Assembly: GCA_009792885.1 (NCBI GenBank)
Contig: WMCF01000008.1
Coordinates: forward strand, 17,160,952 to 17,224,951
Direction: 5' to 3'
Origin: Eremophila alpestris peregrina
Taxonomy: Eukaryota > Chordata > Aves > Passeriformes > Alaudidae
Length of the DNA stretch: 64,000 nucleotides
The position numbers were made by a program, and so were the translations under genes. The notes under the pieces are model-generated. The model was not told where the DNA came from. It saw only the letters and a list, made by a program, of their open reading frames with translations, and made no database searches. Positions 55,721 through 64,000 of this stretch are shown here, in pieces; the first letter of the stretch is position 1; every line of letters starts with the position of its first letter.

Positions 55721-58700
55721 GCAGAGAGCCTGCGAGTGCACAGCAAACCTGACTTGGTCAGGCCATACTGGGCTGGGCAGGGAACAGGTGCAGTGTGCTT
55801 GTAGAAGTTGTGAGGAGTCTCATCTGTGACAGATTCTGTGCATTTCTGTCAGAAACAGAGCAGTCCTACCATAGGATGGAGTGTAGATGCTGCCTGCTGC
55901 TGCTGCCAGTTGTAATGGGCAAAAACATGTTTCCACTGTGCTACGTCACGGAATATCTGTTGCTCATTGCTTTCAAGAATTTACACTTTCTCACACATAT
56001 TTGAGTTCTAATTTTTTTGAGAAATGCTGCAGGAATTTTGCCTCTGAGTTCTTTACTTCAGTCACTTCTAAATCTCTGAGCTGAAACTAAGCCAAAATAT
56101 TCTTGTGTAAGCAATGGTAAAAGGGGAAAATATGATTATGAGTTCTTGAATAGTAAAATCAGATATTTTAACTCTTTATTTCTGTTTATTATTAAAAACA
56201 GCTGTATTATAAACTTGGCAAAGCACTGGTTTTATGAGGAGTTTTTGTCCAGTCTTGTTGGACGTACACATCTTGGCATCCATGAGAAAATTGGCCTACA
56301 TCTGCAAACATTAGACAGCAGAAACCACTGAAGATTGTATTTTAGTTCTGCATTACCTTTTCTGGGAAACAGAATGAAGAATGTCACCAGCTGAAGTTCC
56401 TGGACACTAAGTCCTTCCAATCCCATGTTCAGTTTATACTGGAACATGTGTTGTGGGTAGCCCAGTGCCTAAATTCATATATAGGCAGCATCTACCAGAA
56501 GATGTGACAAAGGCTGCCTGACCCCCACAACTTAATATACAAAAAATAATTGGCCGTTTGAGGTAGGTAGATGTTGGCAAGTATCCACACATCTGCACAT
56601 GTGGATGCCAAGCTTGAGACAAGTAAATTGCCTTGGCACCATGCATGCTGTCATGCCTAACAGGCTCCAGGCAGCAGCTCTCAGTGGCCATGCTGTGCCT
56701 GACAGTCCTGTGGTAGTTGCTAGGAGCAAATCCACCCTCCTCCATGGGAATGCAGAACTGCTCCCAGGAGGACACATCCCTGTGGTGCATTGTGAGACTT
56801 GTTTTTCTGTAGCAGTCTCAAGGGCAGAAGTCTTTTGGACTGCCAAGCTTATGGCTTTGCAGGGCCTGCACTCTGCTTGTGTTTACTGGCAGCTGTGGTT
56901 TGGGCCAGTGAATCAGAGGGACAGTTCATCATTATGTGAATTCATTGAGTATGGAGACTGAACACAGAGCATATGATAAATCTGGCAAACAAGGCCAGTG
57001 CTGCATTCTCATCCATCAGCACTTCAGGAACAGCAGAAAGAGGCACAGCATGGTAGGTGGGACAGGACTGCCTTGCTGACATGGGATGGCCAGCAATGGC
57101 TCCACAGAGTCTGGAGCATGGTGTGGCTGCAGGGGAGGTACTGCAGCCTTTCAGGGCCCTGGAACATGACTGACAAAGTCCATTCAAGTACTGAAACGGG
57201 CTCTCAGCTATTGTCCTTTGCAATACAGTACATGTAGATGATTCACAGTAGGGCTGGCCTGTGTGTGTGGAACACAAAAGGAAAATGGCACTGTCTTGAA
57301 AAATCACCTGGATGTCAAGACTACATGCAGCCATGACTTGGTTTTGTCACAGTCTGTAACTGCAAAACTAGACCTGCTGATAACTTAAAGATTTAACGTT
57401 CTTCTGGCTTTGGGGTATTTTTCTTTGAGCACTCCTGGGATGAGGGCACTGTTAATCTTTATGGAGTATTTTGTGCCTAATTAATTGTAAGGACTTAGGT
57501 AGCTGAAGGCTTTTATTTTTCTTTACAGAGTAAGATATCAATTAAAATGTAAAGCTTTACAGTTGCTTTCTTTGGGACATGGGGATCCCTATAATTGAAC
57601 TGTGTAGATTGCTCACTGTTTTCAAGTATATTATTAATAATGTGTCAGCACAGCTGCTCCTTCTTAATTCCTTTCAGTTAAAGGGACAATACCAAGTGGT
57701 AAAAACAAGTAATGACTTGTATGCATTTTGTCAGTGTATGCAAGGGGGTTAAAATAGTTGTGTAGCTAGATCAGCTGATCAAAAAGACTGCAGCCTGCAT
57801 GAACAGAAAGTGATGAAAAATGCAGGACTTTCACTTATTTTCTCATTCCTCCCTTCTCATTTCCTTTCCCTTTTACATCTTTACTTGAACATGTGATACA
57901 GGGATGGCTAGAGGCTACCTGGATGAGACTTGTTTCTCCCCTTTATTTGCTTGAGCTGTCCTCCCTGGAATTGCCTTCATAATGCAGTAGCAAAAATGTA
58001 AAGGCCAGATTAACTCCCTGGTAAGCATCTGCAAAGGAATGTTTGCAGTGAAAAGCATCTGCCTCTCTCCAGAATAAGATGGAGAGGTCAGACCCCCACC
58101 ACAGGAAGAGGGGAGCTGTGTACTCATAACCCTGTACAGGATCACAGAGCCACAAGAAAACTCTCCTTATTCCACAGGCCTGTGTCAAGTTCTCTGCTCT
58201 GTTTGTCCTGCTTTTCTCTTCCTGGAACACAGCCTCTCTCTTCTGCTTCTGCGGCAGAATGTTCCACAGCTCTCTTCCCAAACCCACACCCAGGTAGCAG
58301 CAGGATGCTCAGCCTTCTGGCAGCACAGCTTATCGTGCAGATCTGAGAGCTCCCTCCAGAACCCACCACGCTGGAATCCTTAAAAAACATGCAAGAGAAG
58401 GAATCTTTCCAGTTGTACTTCTCTATGCCAAGATGTAGGGTTAAAACTTTCCTTCCTCATGGAATACCATTTATTTGAATGTTGAAGAACAGAAATAGCA
58501 ATGCAATAATTGAGCATAACAGAACCCTCTCAGCAACTATGAAATTGCTTTAGCATTTTTCTTTATTTTTCATTGAAAATTCTGAAATCCAGTGGCAGAG
58601 GAGACAGTGTGATATCCTAGGGATTTTTCACTTATCCCTGAAAGTGAAAAATCTGAGCCCTCTTCAGCCTGAAGAATTTGAATATGTAGTTCTGAGTAAA

Positions 58701-59329
58701 ATGCCTAATCATGCTATAAAATAGGCTACAGCAATGTTCTCCGTCTGCTTGTTGAAACCGAGCCAGAGTGCAGCACAGTGCAAGCCAGATTAATGGGATC
58801 AGGGAGAGGAGATGAGTTATAGGGGACCTGTGTGTAGTACAGCAAGATGAGGACTCCCAGCAGTTTATGAGTTCTGGAGAGTTTTGTTCCTTGGCTCCAA
58901 ATTACATTTATGGATTTTAGCTTGTGATGCTCAAACAAGCAGAACTTGGAGCAGATATCAGGGCTCTTATCCCTTCAGTTAAGGCTTAAAAAAACCATCA
59001 TCATCTCATTTGTGCTTCCTTGTTCACTTGCTTTATGAGTTTACTTCAACTTTAAATGCTCCTTGCTACACTGAACTGGAACTATGACTGCCTTCCATGT
59101 GATACTTAATACCACTGCCTGGCAGAATGAAGCCTTTCCTTTGCAAGCTTCAGAGTGGAATTTTAAAGAATATTGCTGATTGCAGTCTGTACTGAGAGCA
59201 AAGTGTTCAGTGTGTGCTTTGCTTTCTTTTGTCAGAATTTAAAATTTTGAAGTAAGAGACTAAAACAAGAAACAAGCTGTCCTCTGTCAACAGAAAGATA
59301 CAAATAGAAAGACACCCTTAAGTCAATAT

Positions 59330-59915
59330 TGTCATGGTTTAACTCCAGCTGGCAGCTAATCCCCCTGCAGCCACTCACTCCCCCAGTGGGATGAGGGAGA
59401 AGGTTGGAAGAGTCCCAGTGAGAAAACTCTGGGTTGAAATAAAGTCAGTTTAAAAGGTAAAGCAAAAGCTGTGCACACAAGCAAAGCAAAGCAAGGAATT
59501 GATTCACCACTTCCCATAGGCCAGCAGGTGTTCAGGCATCCCCAGGAGGGCAGGGCCCCATCACATGTAACAGTGACTTGGGCAGACAACCACCATCACT
59601 CCAAATGACCTCCCCTTCCTCCTTCTCCCCCCAGCTCTGTATACTGAGCATGATGCCATATGGTCTGCTGCATCCCTTGGGTCAGTTGGAGACAGCTGCC
59701 CCAGCTGTGTCCCCTCCCAACTCCCTGTGCACCCCCAGCCTCCTTGCTGGTGGGGCAGTGTGAGAAAGGGAAAAGGCCTTGACTGTGTAAGCACTGCTCA
59801 GCAGCAGCTAAAATACCCCACTGTTATCAACATTGTTTTCAGCACAGATCCAAACCAGAGCACCACACAAGCTACTGTGAAGATAGTTTACTCTATCCCA
59901 GCCAAAACTAGCACA
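59330..59915. mobile_element. Solo LTR of an endogenous retrovirus, same family
   Basis: A 586-base element with TG (59330) and CA (59914-59915) ends and flanking 5-base words AATAT and AATAC, a near-perfect target duplication. A 5-base duplication fits the ERVL or ERV-like classes of birds. On the minus strand AGTATACAGAGC lies where a TATA box would be expected. Only the LTR remains. Confidence 0.87.
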
Positions 59916-61491
59916 AATACAAAATATATTTATGTCATTAGTCTCCTCTGAAGTAATACAAATTGCCAAAATTAAATTCAAATAAATTTTTAAGATGCTG
60001 ATTCCTTGGGGTTTTTTCCTTTGTATTAGTTTCTGTAATTTCAGTGGGCTCTGTCTGAATGTCTCCTCAGTCTCCCATTGGTGAGTCCATGTCCAGGTCC
60101 CATGCACTACCATGCCAACCTTTCTAACACTGCACATTTCTGGCCATGAGCAATCTGTATGCCGCTGCAGTCTCAGCTGCTGAAGTGTTTCAGCCCTGTG
60201 TCTGATTGTCTTCAGCTGCAGTGTTGAGCCCACTCAAAACTTTGGGCTTGCACCACTGCAAGCTGTCTTGGTTCCACAATGGTCAATTTTATAATGATAG
60301 TAGAAAAAAAGCATTAAGCCAATGCTAAAAAGCCCCACATCACAAGACAAAAAGTACTGCCCATTTCATTTTCTTCATTGTCGTGGATAATCAGAAAAAC
60401 TTGAGAAAATGAAATGGGTTTAGCTTTTTGCATATGAAATAGCTTTTAAAATAATGATTGTGGTATATTATGTATTTGACTCTGCTTCTTCAGACTGGAG
60501 ACCTGATAACTAACACGATGTCTACTGATGAATTTACACACCTGTAAGAGACTTAAGATACCACCTTAACTGGCTAATGAACAAATGTCTGATATGAGCA
60601 CGACTCACAATTATATCACTACAAGCACAACAACTTTGAGTTACAATTACGTTGCCTGTTACTAGCACTACTAATTTGCAATTGCTATGAAGAAATCCTG
60701 TCATTCCTATGCAAGCTCCATCATGCCACAATTCTCTTCCCTTTTCCACTTACTATTAGGGCACAATCCCTTCTCATCCCACCCTTGCACACCAAGTCTT
60801 TTGGACACAGACCTGATGAGAGTCCAGCAGGTTGTCTCAGGGGTGCTGTCCATTCACCATCCTGGGAGACCTGGGGTCACAGATTTGCTTTACCACTGGA
60901 GGTGTTCACACTTCCATAACAGAATATCTCATCCCTCTTTGTTCTCTACAGGAATATACCTAATGCCTGTTTTTAAAATCATTTCCTGGGCTTTTTTTTC
61001 CTTTTTAATTAATTACTGGGGGGTTATTTTCCTGAGCCTACCTTTTCACCAACCCTGCACCTCTCTTTCTCTGCCTAGAGTCCTCCCACACAAATGGGAC
61101 CTATTTAATGACATGCTCCTAATTATTTTTTCCTCACTGGTCCCAATTCTGCTATATCCACATCCAAATTTGGTATTTCTAACAGTTATCCAGGCACTTT
61201 TGATACAATATGGTATGTCATACTGTTATCTAGATAGTCCCAAGACTCCCTTCAGACCCTTTCATTCAAGCTGGTTACATTGCCTCTATACCATATGCTT
61301 TTTGAACAGAAATATGTTACCTTACTTCAGCCTTGACTTCCCTAGTAGCTATTTAAGCCAAGCAGTTTCTTGATTTATGCAGAGACAGCTTGCATACCAG
61401 AGCAACAGAATAACCCATTTTGTGCTTACACAATCTCTATGCCCTTGAACAGCTTCAATTCCTCTCCAGGTTCCCATGGTGTGGTAGCTGG

Positions 61492-61713
61492 TTTTGAACA
61501 GGCTTGATTTAAGGAGGAAGTTTTTCACGGAAAGAGTGGTTAAATACTGGAACCATCTGCCCAGGGAGGTGGTAGAGTCACCAACCCTGGATGTGTTTAA
61601 AAAAAGACTGGATGTGGCACTTGGTGCCATAATCTAGTTGAGGTGTTAGAACATGGGTTGGACTCGATGATCTTGAAGGTCTCTTCCAACCTAAAAATTC
61701 TGTGATTCTGTGA
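61492..61713 (+). mobile_element. CR1 3' fragment
   Basis: Reads GAACCATCTGCCCAGGGAGG, GGTTGGACTCGATGATCTTG and CTTCCAACC, ending in two copies of the 8-base CR1 terminal repeat (ATTCTGTG). Confidence 0.9.
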
Positions 61714-61739
61714 AGCCCAGTGTTTGAGTCTCTGGCCCA

Positions 61740-62150
61740 CAGTAAGAGTGTAAGGAATGTCCTTTGAGGAGCAGCTGAGTACTTCAGGCCTGTCTAGTTT
61801 GGAGAAAAAGCTGAAAGGTGACCTCATTGCTACTGAGGAAGGTTGGTGGAGAAGGAGACTCTAATCCCTTCTCCATGGTATCTAGTGATAAGGTCCCATG
61901 GGAGTGGTTCACAGCTACACCACGGGAGGTTTTGACTGGACATTAGGAAGTATTTCTTTACTGAGAGGGTGATAAAACACTGGCACAGGCTTCCTAAAGA
62001 GGTATTGGATGCCCCCAGTCTGTCAGTGTTTTAGGTGTGTTTTTACAATGCCTTTAACAATGTGCTTTCAGTTTTGGTCAGCCCTAAAGTGTTCAGGCAG
62101 TTGGACTAGCTGTTCACTGAATCTGAAATATTCTACTCTAAACAACTCCA
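61740..62150 (+). mobile_element. CR1 fragment of another subfamily
   Basis: Reads GGTTCACAGCTACACCACGG, GACTGGACATTAGGAAGTAT, CAGGCTTCCTAAAGAGG and GCAGTTGGACTAG, ending ATATTCTACTCT. It starts directly after the previous CR1 in the same direction. Confidence 0.8.
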
Positions 62151-64000
62151 GAAGAGACCCACTAGCAAAGAGATGTGCATTGCAGCAAAAAATACTTCAT
62201 CGATATCAGTAACCATATCACATCTTGCTGGTAAGAGTCACTTTTCCTTACCAGGGAGCACAGAGCCTCCTATTACTGCCAAAATGCCAGGTTGCCTTGC
62301 CAGTTGCTTCTTTTCACTATCATCTGGCATCTCACTTCACTTTGCCACCAAAACTGTCACCTCTGAGCTAAGACCCACTGTCACAGCTCCTGCCATCTGC
62401 CAGTTGCCATTTCCAACCCTACAGTCTTGTCTCACTGAGAGCATTCTGCAGAGGCATGGCTGCACTCACCAAAGGTGTGCCTGCTGCTCACACAGAGAGC
62501 ACCTGCAGCAGCACCTGCACAGCCATGGCAGGACTGACTGCAAACCTGCACTAGTGAGAGCATCCCTGCCAGCACGGGAGGAGCTGCTCTGTGCAGGGCC
62601 ACACCACCCCCAGGCTGTGATGTGATTCCCAAGATGGGGAAAAGACCACGTGGATTTGAGTCACAGCCCTGGCCGAAGGTAAGAAATGCTCCACAAGTGC
62701 TTCCCAGTCCTTCTGCTCCTTGACAATGTTAACAGGAAAGCTGCATCCTTTCCATAAATTCAGCATGAGGAACTGCAGGAAGGATTCACGGTAGCATGAG
62801 CAATTTTAAAACCTTCCAATTAAAAGGCAGCAATTCTCAAGTGACTGGGAACTGATAAGGACAAGGACAGCACACAGCCACCGTTGGGGAAATGGCTAAG
62901 CTAAGACAAGCTGTAATATAAGAGACAGTGAGTGGGATTCATGTGTAAACTCCGGACGCCTACAATGTGTAAATGATTCATCTCGTTTGGAAGAGAACAT
63001 CCACGTTTGGTCACATGAACTGCACTGTCACATTTAGCTATTTCTCCTCCTACATGATTCAGGAATAGTGCTCTGCAATATCTTACTCAGGTGCCTTCAT
63101 GTTTGAATAGATGAATCTCACACCACATCTAGAGGTAGTATAGCCTCTGCTTAGAAGGTAAATTCTAGGGGCTGCAAGTGCCCCTGTCAGAACTTGAAAC
63201 CAATCTCACTTTTTCTCGTTTGCTTATGAATATCTGAACGCTCAGAACTGGAGAAAACAAGACTTTTAAAAGACCCACACTTTGCCTTCAATAATCAGTA
63301 TTTTCTATGTGATAACAAGTGATTTAATCAAACTAAAAAATAATACTCTTTTTTGATCTTTTGTTAGAATTAATTAGAATTCTTTCACATGACTTTCCAC
63401 TTTGATCTGTAAATCAATTTCTGACCCTACCAGCAACTTGTGAAATATTTATTAGCACAGGAATATTATCACAGCCTGATTATTGTCTAGATCACCCAGC
63501 AGCATACATGCCAGGATGTTATTGCTGAGAAACCTGGCTATGGTGTTTGTAAATTGTGACAGCCATTTTCCATGTCCCCCTCTCTGCCTTACTGCAGGTT
63601 TCTGTTTACCCATGTTCTGGCCAGCCAGTACCATTCCATCTTGGCTGTCTCTCTGGCTTGCTGTACAGACATAATCTTGCAAAGCAGGATTACAAAATCA
63701 ATATGATTAAATCAAGTAATGGTATTGTAATGAAGCAAGCTTCATAAGAGAAATTTTAATCACTTGTGGATGTCATCTTTATTTTAAAAGCAGAGTGTCT
63801 GATTTATGGTTATTCTTCTATGCCTTGGATATTAAATATGGAAGTAGATATCATTTAAGGGGGGAGATATAATGGATCCCTACAGAATTATATATGTCAT
63901 GGAAAAGGTGGGTAGGGATTGATCCAGGTACCTTCCCATAGGGGCCTGTCTAATTTGATTATTTGATCACATTTGAAGCAAACAGAACAAGGTAGGCTTG

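Larger units (their letters stand above)
54606..64000. other. Gene-free DNA downstream of MOV10L1
   Basis: Contains three CR1 fragments and one solo LTR, listed separately, and a 228-codon plus-strand open frame at 60687-61373 that I cannot assign. No pannexin-2 (PANX2) exon was found, although PANX2 follows MOV10L1 in mammals. Other open frames here are short, overlap on both strands, and look like chance. Confidence 0.65.

Noticed and set aside
56434..57334. Four open frames of 104-130 codons on both strands
   Set aside because: They overlap each other on opposite strands, show no family I recognise, and lie in sequence without splice or promoter context.
59330..59915. Provirus spanning both LTRs
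   Set aside because: The two LTR copies are 31 kb apart with MOV10L1 exons between them, so they are independent solo LTRs.

Overview
This is vertebrate nuclear DNA, almost certainly from a bird and probably a songbird. It is AT-rich, its coding exons are small with GT-AG introns, and it carries CR1 retroposon fragments with the typical avian 3' end and two solo LTRs of a type common in songbird genomes. There is one short assembly gap (N run, 51407-51441). Nothing prokaryotic, no CRISPR array and no tRNA or rRNA gene was seen. The species and chromosome cannot be fixed from the sequence alone.

Two genes can be read end to end in a head-to-head arrangement. On the minus strand, MLC1 (astrocyte membrane protein of the GlialCAM/volume-regulated anion channel complex) runs from its ATG at 13203 to its stop at 441 in 11 coding exons, 379 codons before the stop. 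On the plus strand, MOV10L1 (germline RNA helicase of primary piRNA production) runs from its ATG at 17716 to its stop at 54317 in 27 coding exons, 1203 codons before the stop. All junctions keep frame, and all superfamily 1 helicase motifs are present. The same MLC1-MOV10L1 head-to-head order is known on human 22q13.33, so this is conserved synteny.

Layout: 1-440, MLC1 3' UTR running off the window; 441-13203, MLC1 coding exons and introns; 13204-17715, shared upstream region with possible MLC1 non-coding exons, then a CpG-rich block holding a 19-bp minisatellite and the likely MOV10L1 core promoter (CCAAT box, E2F-like site); 17716-54317, MOV10L1 with CR1 copies in introns 1, 9, 16 and 26, a solo LTR in intron 8 and an (AT)n block in intron 2; 54318-64000, MOV10L1 3' UTR followed by gene-free DNA with CR1 fragments, a second solo LTR and one unexplained 228-codon open frame. 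PANX2, the next gene in mammals, is not in the window.

The two genes do not share a pathway. The points most worth following are a possible shorter 3' isoform of MOV10L1 ending in intron 26, three N-terminal modules of MOV10L1 with exactly the same G-to-F spacing, the minisatellite immediately upstream of MOV10L1, and a cluster of E2F, E-box and MYB-like sites around its start that fits known repression and activation of germline genes. I found no previously undescribed multi-gene system.
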